Part shown: piece after piece, positions 13,080 through 26,108 of the stretch
Layout: every line of letters starts with the position of its first letter
How positions within the stretch are numbered: the first letter of the stretch is position 1
NCBI GenBank assembly: GCA_030490835.1
Contig: CM059971.1
Location: 3,418,545-3,482,544, forward strand
Length of the DNA: 64,000 nucleotides
Direction of reading: 5' to 3'
Source: Annona cherimola
Lineage: Eukaryota; Streptophyta; Magnoliopsida; Magnoliales; Annonaceae
Notes under the pieces: model-generated
Database searches by the model: none
What the model saw: only the letters and a program-made list of their open reading frames with translations
What the model was told of the DNA's origin: nothing
Made by a program: the position numbers and the translations under genes

Positions 13080-13600
13080 AGGAGATATTTTCACCTTCCG
13101 AAGACCAGTGAACATTTAAAGAGGGCTATCGAAAATCCATATCCAGTGTAGATTATTAGATGAGAGATTGAAGATCTGACTAGACCACTGATGAAAGAAG
13201 AAGTACCAAAGCACGAAGGAGTAAGGATAAGGATATGGACTTGTCTAAGAGTCTTTGACTAGAGGAAATGTCAGCTGAATTATACAAACAATATTAGGAG
13301 GTGGTGGGGAAGGATATTTTTGAAACATGCAACATTTTCATGGAGACATTATCACAGATAATATACTAATTGCAGATGATGTTATACTTTGCCTGAGAAC
13401 AAGGAAGAAAGACAAAGAAGAAGATATAGTAGTGAAATTAGATATTCATGTGCCTCTCCGAAATTGATACAAATGAATAAAATGGTCAAAAGAAATGCAA
13501 ATGTGAATCTAAAATTGCCATTGTAAAATGAAAAATGTCACATTGTTAAGGAATGAATGAAGATTTGGATTTTTGGATTTGAGGTGGGGCAGGCTTTTCT
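13080..13600. other. Sequence unique to copy B; no supportable gene
   Basis: About 520 bases replace the unrelated GC-rich stretch at the matching place in copy A. One frame reads a few residues ending IADDVILCL near 13,370-13,400. This faintly recalls the ADD box of LINE reverse transcriptases, but stops surround it and I see no other RT block. It is possibly the remains of a retroelement, and nothing more can be supported. Confidence 0.25.
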
Positions 13601-14128
13601 TTCATTTATGCCAATCGCTTAGCCGATGCCCGTCCAATCTCTCTCCTCTTTCCTTAGGATTTTTTAATAAAAAAAATCTCATTGATGCATGAGGCGAGAT
13701 TCTAAATATGTGGGCTGTGGCATTGAGTGGACAACCGAGAGGTGCCGCAAGACTGCTGTACAAGAGGTTGGCAGGGGCGCATTGAAATTTCAGTGCCCAA
13801 GGGCGCATGGAATCATTTCCAGGCATGGTGGGGGAGATCAAAAGCCACTGTGGATCATTTGGGAAAGTGAAAGTTGTGAAAAACGTAGCATTTTGACGTG
13901 TGTAGAAAATAAAATATCTTGAAAATTATGTGATTAATTAAAATGATTGATATAAATTAGAATAAATAGATTTGTTGGAAAGTAATTGATAGGGAAAATG
14001 ATTGGAATGTAATTGATTGGGAAAATGATTGGAATATAAGGATAAAAGATAAAACATATAATGATTAGATGATTAATGAAATGCCTTAAAATCCGTGGAC
14101 CCGACGTTTTACCACAGACATTTCCCAT

Positions 14129-14518
14129 GAGAACTGATCATATGCTCCTGGGCTCAATGCTCCCAGGTACATACTCCCATTTTTTATTATTTTTTTGAAA
14201 ATTTTCTCACAACATTGTTAACCTAGGTATATTTAATATGTATATAAATTTTTTCCATTTTTGAAGTATTTTAGATATTTATTTTAAATTTTTAAAACTT
14301 AGTGGCATTTTAGGTAATTTAATTTACTAAAATGTCACTGATTTTTAGAAATTAAAAATAAACATCTAAAATACGCCAAAAATGCTAAAAATTAATACAT
14401 ATGTTTAATACACTTAGATTAACAGTTTCATAAAAAAACGTCAAAAAAATAAAAAATATGTATATGCCCCCTGCAGCATTGATAGCTCAATGCTCTCGGG
14501 GGCATATGACATGGCTCC
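14129..14518. mobile_element. Mutator-like hairpin MITE (termini with CTCAATGCTCCCGGG-type words), 390 bp
   Basis: The 10-bp sequence CATTTCCCAT flanks the element on both sides (14,119-14,128 and 14,519-14,528). Copy A has the unoccupied site ('gcatttctcataccc', about 878-892). Ends carry inverted words: 'catatgctcctgggctcaat' on the left, and 'agctcaatgctctcggggg' followed by 'catatgac' on the right. A 9-10-bp duplication suggests a Mutator-type family, but the terminal repeats are imperfect. A second member lies at 43,028-43,425 in the NLR intron. Confidence 0.75.
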
Positions 14519-14545
14519 CATTTCCCATACCCCAAATGTCCCCTA

Positions 14546-16110
14546 TATTTAGGAGCCTAAAGAAAAGAATTTGGAGGAGTTAAGAATGAAAGGAGAAATT
14601 TCTATCATGAAGAGAAAAAAGATACTAATTACAGTTATTACACAGATGATCCCTAGTTATACAATAAGTATTTTCCTTATATATAAATCTTTTTGTGATA
14701 ATATAAGAGTTGTGATCTACTACACCCGAGGCAAAATACTCTTTTTTTATACATTTTTGAAATTTTTATGAAAATGTCATTGATTTTAAAAAATCTAAAA
14801 AATATCTGCAAATTTTTAAAAATAGTAAAACTCGATACATATGTTAAATATATTTAGATTAACAGTTGTATAAAAAAATTTAAAAAAATAAAAGAAAATG
14901 GGTTAAATATACCTGAGTGCATTGGGGCTTAAAAAATCTTTCATAATATAAAGGTTTAAGACACAAAAACCGCACCACAGAAGTTCGTTCAATTTTTTCT
15001 TAGCTCGCTTTAGAAGTTAACCACTATGAGTAAAAGCTTTTTCGTTCAAAAAGATTTCATCTAGAGCCTTTATACTACCATTGCTAAAACTTAGGTTTTA
15101 CAACAAGTTTTATGACATTTTTGCAAGTATGCCAACAACTTTTGACCAATATTGCATCCGTATCTTTAAGTTTGTTAATATTATAAATATTTTCAAAAAG
15201 CTTTATGAAATTGGAAGCGTATCCTTTCGTTACGATGCCGTTAAAATTTTTTTGTAGAATGACAATAATATCTCTAAGCCAAGTGATACACTTATGATTT
15301 TTGCAAATGTTATAAGCATGTTTGCAAAAAAAAAAAAAGAATAATAATATATGTAAAAATATATATAATAATGAAATAGCAAATATTTCTATAATAGTTA
15401 AAAATGGTAAGTGCATCACATAGCTTAAAGAACATTATTATCATTTTACAAAAAATTCTAATGACATCCCAACGAAAGGAACATGTTGGCAATTTCAGGT
15501 AAACTTTGTAGATATATTTACTATATTGGCAAACTTAAAGATATGGATGCAATAGTAGTCAAACTTTGTAGGTGTATTTATAAAATTTCTGAGTTCTATT
15601 TTGTGTAACTATTTTTTTTATTGTACATGTTGCCCCTTAGATGTCCAAAGTTGATGATGTGGGTACCCCTATGTATAACATATATTTGATTACATTATAT
15701 GTATTTTGGCAATAACAAACAATTTAACCATAAATATTTGTTTCATTTAAAAAATATAAATATTTGTTGCTTTTGAGTGATGAGATTAAGTTAAATGTAA
15801 TCATTTTTTACGTCAATTATATTACAATAAAAAATAATGTTGTACGCAACTATTAAAATTTACCTACAAATAATAATCAAACTTCGACTGCAATTAATGT
15901 GGGACTTGAGCTGTATTTAGTACTGAAAAAGTGGTCATAAACAATACATTTTGTTATAGTGATATTAAATAATAAAGCTGTATCTTTTGAAATAAAATAC
16001 ATACGTAGTTACACAATATACATAAATGTTAGTGTAACAACGTCAAGTGGTTTTCACTAACCGAATAATGCTCAGTTAATCACAATGGGTTGAATAAGGC
16101 GCTGACGCTG
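14546..16110. repeat. Single unit of the ~1.6 kb block duplicated in copy A
   Basis: Corresponds to 902-2,680 and 2,690-4,250. It contains the same series of landmarks: 'gaaaggagaaatttctatca', the hairpin core at 14,715-14,940, and 'gtgggacttgagctg' near 15,900. ORFs here (for example 15,084-15,419 on -) run through low-complexity AT-rich sequence and are not conserved in frame among the copies. Confidence 0.75.
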
Positions 16111-16855
16111 CTACTTGCGTGAGATTGAATCCCACCGGATGAGATTTTTGGCTGAATGTAAATTGAGAGCAATGGTTTCCGTTATAGATATTTGAGAGGA
16201 TATTGTCTCCTTTAGGAAAAAAAATTGTAAGAATTTTCTTACGACTCCATTGTAATATGGGTTGAGATGTGATATAAACATATACTAATAAAAAAAATCA
16301 ATAAGTTTGTGGGACCATTCTGGTAGATAGAATGAGATAAAATTTCTCATTCCAAAAGCCACTTTTATCAATTTTATTATTAATTTTCTCATTTTTTTTA
16401 TAAAACCTCTCATTTTCAATAAATTACAATCTTATTTTTACATTTCTAATACTACTTTTTCTTTCAAAATATAATTTTTCCTTTATGAATGCACAACCTA
16501 CCCTCATTTTTCCAGCTTATCCAAATCTCACTCAACAAAATGATTCCAAACATGTGTTAAAAGTCCATTTTTCTTTTCATGCATATTAGGCTGTTGGAAT
16601 TTGTAATTACAAATGAAATACGACTTGGAAAAGTAAGATATTATTGTCGTAAGTTATATGAAATTGTATATACCATTGAAAAAATTCTTACATAAGGCTA
16701 CCTCTTGTAACCATATTTAAACTTTGTTGCATTTGATGCTAGATGTGGCCAACTACTATGTTATTGTGACTGATGTCTTATAACTATTTGTTGCCAAATT
16801 CTAACAACTATTTGTAACCAATTTGGAAAAGTAAGATATTGTTGTCATAAGGGGT

Positions 16856-17247
16856 GATTTGCAAACATCCCCACTAAGATTTACCATAATCGTAAATATA
16901 TACATATAGTTTTTGAAATTACAAATAACCTCCACATAGTTTTACCATAATTGAGAATATACTCACATCGATATCACACCATCATTGAAGTATTACAACA
17001 TGTGTATATTTACAAAGATATGTAAACCACATGAGCATATTTGCAATTTTAAAAATTAAGTAAGGATATTTATTCTTTACAAATATACTCATGTTGTAAA
17101 AGGGCAGTAACAACACCATAACACATTAACAGTGTGAGTATATCTACAATTATAATCAAACTAAGTGGGGTTTATTTACGATTTCTGAAATTATGTGAGT
17201 ATATTTGTAATTATGGTCAAATTAAGCGGGTATATTTGCAAATTACC
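16856..17247. repeat. ~390-bp imperfect inverted repeat (hairpin module), copy B
   Basis: Counterpart of 4,989-5,378, with the same terminal 'gatttgcaaacat' and inverted right end 'atatttgcaaattacc'. Confidence 0.6.
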
Positions 17248-19757
17248 TTTATAGTAAGTGTATATGAAATCATATATACTATTTAAAAATTTCTTACATA
17301 AGGCCACCGTTTAGTAACCAAATTTAAACTTTGTTGCATTTGATGTTAGATGTGGCTAAGTACTTTGTTATTGTGCCTAATGTATACAACTATTTGTAGC
17401 CAAATTCTAATAATTATATCCAAAATTCATGTGCAGCCCCATTTAGTTATATGTGGTAAAAAACTACCTTTTCGAAGAGTATAATATGAGAAATAATGAG
17501 GAAGTTAAGAACAGTAAAGTGGGATAAGTGAGTACAATATTATAAATATTTTCTTTATCCAAAAAAAGAACAGTAAGTGCATTAGAAAAGAGAAGCTTGG
17601 AAGGAAATTGGGATAAATTTTACTAAATTAAAATCCTAATACAATAAGGCTGAACTCGCATAGTGTAATTCTTGCTTGAGAATAGCTAATAAGTGAATCT
17701 TTAGGGTCTGTTTGCCTGAGCTGAAAAATTCATGAGTTAAGCTTAAGTTATGTTTCTTAGCTTATCTATTCTGCACTTTTCGGTGAGTTTTTAGGAGTAA
17801 TTTACTCATATAGTTTGACCAAAATTACATATATATATTCATGTAGTTTTATGAATTGCTTATTACTCCCACGCAATTTTGCCAAAATTTCATAAAACTC
17901 TCATGTGACTTATTTTCCATCAACTTTCGTTAAAATGTGTGTCAGAAAATTAAATAATAATGAAAATAACCCTATTTAGATCTAGATTAAAATTTCATAG
18001 TTATGAAATACTCAATTGTGTAGGTAGTGTATTCGGAGAAGAGATCATGTAAAAAGAGAGACTTTCTAAAGAGCGCAAGTGAGTTAATATAGTTCTACAC
18101 AGAGTTATTTTCGTCATTATCCAATTTACTAACACACATTTTAACAATTGGTGACAAAAAAGAGGTCCTATAGGGTTATATGCTTTGGTAAAATTATATA
18201 AGGGTAATATACAATTCGTGAAACTATGTAATTATATTTGCAATTTCGGTCAAACTATGTTTGTATATATGAAAATTACTCAGTTTTTTTAATAAGTGTT
18301 TATATACATTACAACAACTTATATTACAGTCAAACACATTCATAACCTTTACATGGTGGAGAGAATTTTTTTTAATAACTTGTTTAGTTTTTATATGCAA
18401 AATATTCAAGCATGATAGGTAATCTCAGCCAAACAGCTAAAAAAGTGCAAAAACATGACACTTATTATGGTCATTAATGGCAGCCACCTGATGGTACAAT
18501 TAACGCAAAGCTGTGCATTGGCCGAAAAGCTCTAAATAGGAGCTTCTTGTTAACGAGTTTTTTATAGCTTTTACCCAAAAATTTTGTGTGAAAATTGTGA
18601 GTCTGGCCAAACAACGTGTGAAAATTGCCTTGTATAAGCAAGCAAACACCAGGTGAAACATATAAGGCAAAACTAGCCTCTTGGCTAAAATTGTTCCAAT
18701 TCTATGGGTAGAGATAAGTTTTGGATAACAGCATTTGCCACTAGAAATAGAAACATACCAACAAATTTGGATAAAAGAAACAAGATTACCTTGTAAATGC
18801 CTCTCTTATCTGTACTAGTAATCATTGCCCAATGTCTTTAAAATCTTTGGATTTTTCCTTTGGGGTTAGTTCTACTTAATTTCCTTTCTTTCTCATTAAT
18901 GTTTCTCCATCTTAATTTGTGCACCTAAGGTCAGCTAGCATAAGCTAATAGCCAATATGAGTTTAGTGTTTGTTCTTCGTGTCCTAAACTTGTTTTTTCT
19001 TTCATTTTCAACATTCTTGTGCTATTCTTCTTTTGTCCTCTACTTCTAAGATGCATTTTCAAGGTGCACTAATCAAAACCAAAAACTAATTGCAGCTTTC
19101 ACCCCTGCTGTTCCTACGCAATCATTTAATTGTGTATGTGCCGAGTATCAATATACGCAAGTGGTTTGTGCCTTTTTCTCATTTTTTAGAATTTTGTTTG
19201 CATTTTTAGGTAGACCCATATGTATTTAATTCATATAGAGAAATTTGCTATTTTTATATTTTTACATGTATATTTTAATAGTTTTAAAGATCAACTATTT
19301 TCACCACCGTAATGGGACGAAAACTATTGATTTTTTAAATTATATAAAATACACAAAATACAAAAACGTTAAATTTTGGTATTACCAAAAAAAGCCCAAG
19401 AAAATGAAAGTTTCTGGACAATGAAATGAAAGTTTTTGAAAAATGGAAAGAAATGACTCAAAAACCTATATGCATTGAGGCTCGCTGATGTGTATGTATT
19501 GAATCATCACCATTATTACCCTGTCACATATATAAATAATATGTCATAATGGCCCAATTTCGTACCCCTGCCATTCTTGCATATGTTTCTTTCAATTCTT
19601 CATTAGCTGTGTACGTTATTTCATCTCCAGTGGGTCAGCGTAGTTATTTTGTGGGCAGATGCGTGATATTATGAGAAATAAAAGAATGGCAATTATTGAA
19701 AAAAAAAGAAAAAGAAAAAGAATGGCAAATGTGCTCATTCTGAATTATCATGTTGGC

Positions 19758-19798
19758 TGGGATGGGATGGGATGGGATGGGATGAGATGAGATGGGAC
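19758..19798. repeat. GGGAT/GAGAT pentanucleotide microsatellite
   Basis: About seven or eight tandem 'gggat' or 'gagat' units. Copy A has a shorter 'gagat' tract at 7,882-7,900. Confidence 0.9.
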
Positions 19799-20265
19799 CG
19801 GCGTCCCTTGGGTTGCATTTTTTCGACCACTACCAAACAATCAAACAATACTTTTGACCCAAACTATCTGTGGAGTGGAACACAATTAGGGCTAGTTTGG
19901 GGTCAACCTGATCCAATTTGCATTCCTTAGATGAGACAGGCCTTCAAATCCCAAACGATGCACAATCAAGAGCACGCGTAGAATCCTATTCTTGTGCATC
20001 ACCACTAGCCGGACAGGGATATAACAGAGCCAGTTGCACTTGTGGTTCAGTTGGTAACCGGTAAAAGTAAAAGTAAAATTTCCCTTTCTACATATATTTC
20101 AATCTACTTTGACACCTTAGTTAACTATCCTACTTTTTCTATTATCTTTTTATAAAGCGAGGTTAGTGCAAATGGATGCCGAATTTATTTTCTAATTTTA
20201 ATTTTTTTTTATAAAATCGTTAATCTAGATGTGTTTAATTTATAAATCAAGTTTTACTATTTTAG

Positions 20266-20330
20266 AGCTGTATATATATATATATATATATATATGGGAA
20301 TATTTTTGTCATATATATATATATATATTT
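20266..20330. repeat. TA dinucleotide tracts
   Basis: Two runs of TA repeats separated by 'tgggaatatttttgtca'. Copy A has only a short TA run at the matching place (about 8,378-8,410), so the tract expanded in B. Confidence 0.9.
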
Positions 20331-21015
20331 AGATGAAAAATTTTATAAAAAATTTCAAAAGTATAAAAATAGGTTTTGCCTCTAGTTATACTCAAGTTTC
20401 AATGCCATTGAGTGCATTAAATTAAGACCCTTAACTTTAGCCTTTTCTTAAATCCTTCCAAGGAGCTGTGTTATCCATTTATTCTTTTTGTTCTTAAATC
20501 TTAATTGCTGACCTATAATTTTTTCTATTTTATCCAACTCAAAGGAAAAAATTCTATTTTATCCATGCAGCTATCACATCTTTCTTTCCCTTTCTTAAAT
20601 TTTTTCTATGTCCACTCTTACTTTTGGGTCCCGTTTAGTACCGTCAAAAGCTTAAAAAAATCGAACTCTTTCTTACCCACCTTTAAATATATTTTGATAT
20701 TTTAATTATTTAAAGACCTTATGTTTGTCTATTATATTGCCTTTGCATTTTTTCCATCTTCTCATGCTGTTTTATTCACTTTGACGTTATTTTATTTACC
20801 CCTAATTGTTACTCGTAGCATATTAAATCAGTTTGTGGCTTTTCATTTATTTATTTCCAACTGCACTTTTCACCTTTACTTTAGCCACTTCACACTTTGT
20901 ATCTTACCAAAAGGACCCGTAATATTTGGGACATGGCTTTAAATTTTTAATGGGGCCTAGTCCAGCACGGATTTTGTTAGTTATTGAGGTATTCATAATG
21001 ATATTTGGCTGCAAC

Positions 21016-21290
21016 AAAAAATTCCTTATGTGTTCTAAACAATTCAAGATTCTTGAATTAAATTCCTTATGTGTTCTAAACAATTCAAGATTCTTGAATT
21101 GAATCTGTATCATTATTTCTAAGACAATTTTTTAATTCCTAAGATAGCTTTTCAAGTTTTAATATAATTTTATCAATTCCCAATACAACTTTATTCTTTC
21201 TCAATATACATTATTATATTCTCATCCTACATTAAGATTTAATCCAAGAATATTTTATCATTTGAAACACTTTAATGATACAAGATTCTT
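21016..21290. repeat. B-C junction: duplicated 12,256-12,492 block with a 41-bp tandem repeat
   Basis: This stretch matches 12,256-12,492 and ends abruptly at about 21,290, where sequence matching about 1,880 begins. It is therefore the breakpoint of the B/C duplication. At its start, a 41-base unit containing 'attccttatgtgttctaaac' is repeated in tandem (21,021-21,061 and 21,062-21,102). Copy A's version has one unit. Confidence 0.75.
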
Positions 21291-22729
21291 TATGGATGCA
21301 ATATTAGTCAAGCTTTATCTGTGTATTTACAAAATTTCTGAGTTCTATTTTATGTAACTATTTTTTTTAATTGTACATGTTGCCCCTTAGATGTCCAAAG
21401 TTGACGATGTGGGTATGCGTAGAGTAGTATAAATAATGGAAGGTTTAGAGTTTAAATATGGGGTGGAGGCAAAAACCTTGTTATTGTGCCTCTAAGGTAT
21501 ACCTTCAGTAGGTCACCTATGATTGGTGACATAATAATAATAAAAAATTAATTCACGTATAACATATATTTGATTATATTATATGTATTTTTTCTATAAC
21601 AAATAATTTGACCATAAATATTTTTTTCCTTTAAAAAACTATAAATATCTATTGCTTTTGAGTGATGACATTTAGTTAAATGTAATCATTTTTTACGTCA
21701 ATTATATTACAATAAAAAATAATATTGAACGTAACTATTAAAATTTACCTACAAATAATAATAAAACTTTGGCTACAATGAATGTGGGACTGGAGCTTTA
21801 TTTAGTACTGAAAAAGTGGTCATAAACAATACGTTTTGTTATAGTGATACTAAATAATAATGCTGTATCTTTTGAAATAAAATACATATGTAGTTACAAA
21901 AAATACATAAATGCTAAGTCAAGGGGTTTTCACCAACCGAATAATGCTCAGTTGACCACAACGGGTTGAATAAGGCGCTGACGCTGCTACGTGCGTGAGA
22001 TAAAATCCCACTGGATGAGATTTTTAGTCGAATGTAAATTGAGAGCAATACTTTTCTTTATTGATATTTGAGAGGTTATTTCCTCGTTTAGAAAAAAATT
22101 GTAAGAATTGCCTTATGGCTTGATTGTAATATGATCTAAGATGTAATGTAAATATCCGCTAATAAAAAAAAGTCAATGAGTTTGCGAGACCATCCTAGTA
22201 TATAGAATGAGATAAAACTTCTCATTCCAAAAGCAACTTTTATCAATTTTAGTATTAATTTTCTCATTTTTTAAATAAAATCTCTCGTTTTCAATAAATT
22301 TCAATCTTATTTTTACATTTCTAATACTACTTTTTCTTTCAAAATATAATTTTCCATTTATGAATTCACAACCTATCCTCATTTGTCCCGCTCATCCAAA
22401 TCTCACTCAACAAAATAATTCCAAACATGTGTTAAAAGTTCATTTTTCTTTTCATGCATATTAGGCTGTTGGATTTTGTAATTAGAAATGAAATACAACT
22501 AGGAAAAGTAAGATATTATTGTAGTAAGTTATATGAAATCACATACAGTATTGAAAAATTCTTACATAAGGCTACCCCTTGCAAGCATATTTAAACTTTG
22601 TTGCATTTGATACCAGATGTGGCCAACTACTATGTTATTGCCACTGATGTTTTATAACTATTTGTAGCCAAATTCTAACAATTATTTGTAAGCAATTTGG
22701 AAAAGTAAGATATTGTTGTCGTAAGAGGT

Positions 22730-23121
22730 GATTTGCGAACATACTCACTAAGATTTACCATAATTGCAAATATATTCATATAGTTTTTGAAATTACAAAT
22801 AACCTCCCCATAGTTTTACCATAATATCGAGTGTACCTACACCGTTATGACGTCATTATTGAACTATTACAGCATGTGTATATTTACAAAGATATGTAAA
22901 CCACATTAGCATATTTGCAATTTTAAAAATTAAATAAGGATATTTAGTCTTTACAAATATACTCATGCTGTAAAAGGGCAGTAATGACACCACAACACAT
23001 TAACAGTATAAGTATATCTACAATTATAATCAAACTAAATGGAGGTTATTTATGATTTCCGAAATTATGTGAGTATATTTGTAATTATGGTCAAATTAAA
23101 TGAGTATATTTGTATATTACC
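22730..23121. repeat. ~390-bp imperfect inverted repeat (hairpin module), copy C
   Basis: Counterpart of 4,989-5,378 and 16,856-17,247, at the same place in the third duplicated segment. It has a few more mismatches between its arms than the copy in A. Confidence 0.55.
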
Positions 23122-23932
23122 CTTATAGTAAGTGTATATGAAATCTTATATACTATTGAAAAATTTCTTACATAAGGCCACCCTTTTGTAACCAAATTTA
23201 TGCTTTGTTGCATTTGATGTTAGATGTGGCTAAGTACTTTGTCATTGTGCCTGATGTATATAACTATTTGTAGCCAAATTGTAATAACTATATCCAAAAT
23301 TCATGTGCAGCCCCCTTTAGTTGTATATGGCAAAAAAACTACCTTTTCGAAGAGTATAATATGAGAAATAATGAGGAAGTTAAGAACAGTAAAGTGAGAT
23401 AAGTGAGTGCAATATGATAAATATTTTCTTTATAAAAAAACAGTAAGTGCATTAGAAAAGAGAAGCTTAGATGGACATTGGGATAACTTTTACTAAGTTA
23501 AAATCCTAAGAGAATAAGGCTAAACTCGCAGAGTGTAATTCTTACTTGAGAAAACTAATAAGCGAATCTTTAGGTTCTGTTTACCTGAGCCAAAAAATTC
23601 ATGCGTTAAGCATAAGTTATGTTTCTTAGCTTATCTATTCTGCAATTTTTGGTGAGTTTTTAAGCGTAATTTACTCATATAGTTTGACCAAGATTACAGA
23701 TATATTCACAAAGTTTCATGAATTGCTTATTACTCCTACATAATTTTACCAAAAGTGCACAAAACTCTCATGTGACCTATTTTCCATCAACAATCGTTAA
23801 AACGTGTGTTAAAAAAATAAATAATAATAAAAATAACCCTGTTTAGATCTATATTAAAATTTCATCACTATAAAATACTCAATTGTGCAGGTAGCATATT
23901 CGGAGAAGAGGTCATGTAAAAAGTGAGATTTT

Positions 23933-26108
23933 CAACGGCGCCAAAAACTTGATGCAAACCAAGTGCTTGTCGTTAAGAGCACTGTGATCACCAGTTTAAT
24001 TTAAATTAACCGAAACACATTAAAGCTACCACTATACGAGTGATAGTGTAGAATAATGGTGAGTCGGGTCGAATCCACAGAGAGGCGATGTAGTTTTGAA
24101 TTATTTTTAAGAGAAAGAAAAGAAGGTATAAAAAGAGAGAGAAAGAGAGAAGAGAGAAAGAGGAGAGAGAGAGAGAGAGAGAAAAGAAGAAATTAGAGAG
24201 AGAGAGAGAAGAGAGAAAGAGAAGAGAGAAAGAGAAAGAAGAGAGAAAAGAAAGGGAGACAAGAAGCTAAAAGAAATTATAATTAACTAGCAACTTAATT
24301 AAAACAATTCTAAGAAAGCAATAAAAGCTATGAAATTTAACTATTAAAGCAGGAAAGAGAATTACATTAAATTTAATCTAAAAATTACAAAGCATAAAAT
24401 AAAGCAGTAAATCTAATCTAAAAATTAAAACTACAAATAAAAAAAACAATAACTACGAGACACTACAAAGCATAATAAAATAAAATTTACATCACCCGAA
24501 TATGGAGAGCAAAATCTCCATGTAATAGAAAACTTTATTGCTTGGCCCCACCTCCTTGCTATGGGTCCCATAAAATGGGTCCCACCCACTGGCTATGGGT
24601 CCCACAAAATGGGTCCCACCCAAGGGGAGAATTGTGGGGTATGGGGTGTGTTTTTGGGATGAGTGAAGGGCTCCTTTTATAGACGTGTGAGGGACCCTTC
24701 ACTCCATTGTGCAATCCGTTGTGGGATTCCCACTTCTGCCTTCAACCGTAGCTGCTGCTTTGCTGTTGCTAATTGCCGATTGAAGAGGACCGCTTGCGTT
24801 GGGCTTATGGGCGAGTTGTTGCTCTATTTGTTGAAGGAAAAATGCCAGCTGCAGATGAGTTTGCTGAAATTGGATTTGCGGTGGATTGGTGGGAGAAATC
24901 GTCAGCTGGATTTGAGTTGCCGAAACTGCAGAAAATGGATGCTCGGTGAGATGCTGCCATTCGATGCAGTTCGGTTTTTTTTTCTGGTTGGAGCTTGAAG
25001 GGAATAGCCGGTTCAAAGGTCGATGCCGGTGCTCGATGCAGGGCTGTTTGGCTTTGTGAAAAATCAGGGGCGCTGCTTGCAATTAATGGATTCAATGGCT
25101 GCTGTGGGTTTGGGCGAAAATGGAAAATGCAGGGGCTACCAGCGGTGCTGCTGGTCGATTTTCGGCGATTTGAAGATGGGTTGCTCGTTGAATGCTCCTG
25201 GTTGGAATCTGTGGTTCGGAGCAATTGGGTTTTAATGGCTTGGATGGATTTGGGCGCTGGATCGCTGGTGATGCGTGCCTGCTGAATTTCCATGGCTGCC
25301 GGTTCTGCTGATGTAGTTGAAAAAGGGAGGTAGCAATCCGTTTTGAAATTGCTGGATTGATTCATGTCAATCAATCGGATAGTGGCTTTGCCGGACTCTC
25401 TCTGGTCGGACGACTGGTTGGGATTTTCTGTGGGATGACCGGATCGCCGAAGGGCTGCTGCTGGCCGGAAGAGAAGAAGACGGCGGGAGCAATTGATTTG
25501 GGGCAACACCGCAAAAGAGACTGGCCGAAGAGATTTTCGTGTTGCTTTGGATTTTCCATGGCTGCTGGTCGATTTTCGGCGGTTTGCTGAAGCAATTGCT
25601 GGAAGCATTCGTCGCTGCCATGGCTTCCGGATTTGGGGAAGATGGAGCATTGATGGCTGTTTTGGGGAAGATGGAGCACCGTAAAATGGTGCTCCGGCGC
25701 TGCACAATTGCGTGTACTCATGCAGCGAGTTTAAATATAATTTTAATAATTTCCATAATGACACGTATCATCTTAGTTTAATCTTCTAATTTATTTTATC
25801 TAAATATAATATTTTACTTTGTTTAAAATATAATCATAGTTATATATTTATGATTTTTTCAATTAAATGATTTTATAAATTTGCCCAAATTATATTAATA
25901 AGCTAATACACATTTCATCATTAAAATTGAGTCATAATTTTATATTTTCTAGAATGTTGCAAAATGACCCATTTTATAGTAAAATTAAAGATTCTATTAA
26001 AAATATGATTTTCATGAAATTCCACTTAAAACATGTATTTAATTAACATTTTAATATTTAATAGCGTGAATTTAATATGAAATTAAATCAAAAATTTTAG
26101 ACTTATCA
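23933..26108. mobile_element. 2.2-kb insertion in copy C, probable transposon-derived element of unknown type
   Basis: Copies A and B read 'gattttctaaagagc[ag]caag' without a break (6,174 and 18,060). Copy C reads 'gagattttc', then about 2,175 foreign bases, then 'gcgcaagtgag'. The insertion starts 'aacggcgccaaaaacttgat'. It contains 'gagtcgggtcgaatcc', a long GA tract, an AT-rich part, a GC-richer part (24,540-25,720) with 'ccatggctgc' and 'ctgctggtcgattttcggcg' repeated, and an AT-rich tail ending 'acttatca'. A few target bases seem lost and I find no clear terminal repeats or target duplication, so the class is open. ORFs on both strands (longest 319 codons, 24,805-25,764 on -) are Ser/Pro/Ala-rich without a domain. 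Confidence 0.6.
24128..24260. repeat. GA-rich microsatellite
   Basis: About 130 bases made almost only of G and A on the + strand, mainly 'gagaga' and 'agagaaag' runs. Confidence 0.95.

Larger units (their letters stand above)
12988..21015. repeat. Tandem segmental duplication, copy B
   Basis: Second copy of the non-coding segment, colinear with 1-9,069. It lacks the A-specific internal duplication and the hAT element. It carries a MULE-like hairpin at 14,129-14,518 that A lacks, and a longer TA tract at about 20,270-20,330. No reading frame is conserved with copies A and C. Confidence 0.85.

Noticed and set aside
13360..13440. Possible reverse transcriptase ADD box (IADDVILCL)
   Set aside because: Only one short block. 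Stops lie on both sides and no other RT motif is present.
24805..25764. 319-codon minus-strand open frame
   Set aside because: Longest frame outside the NLR, but it lies in a GC-richer insertion where frames are open on both strands. It is Ser/Pro/Ala-rich, contains internally repeated DNA words and shows no domain.
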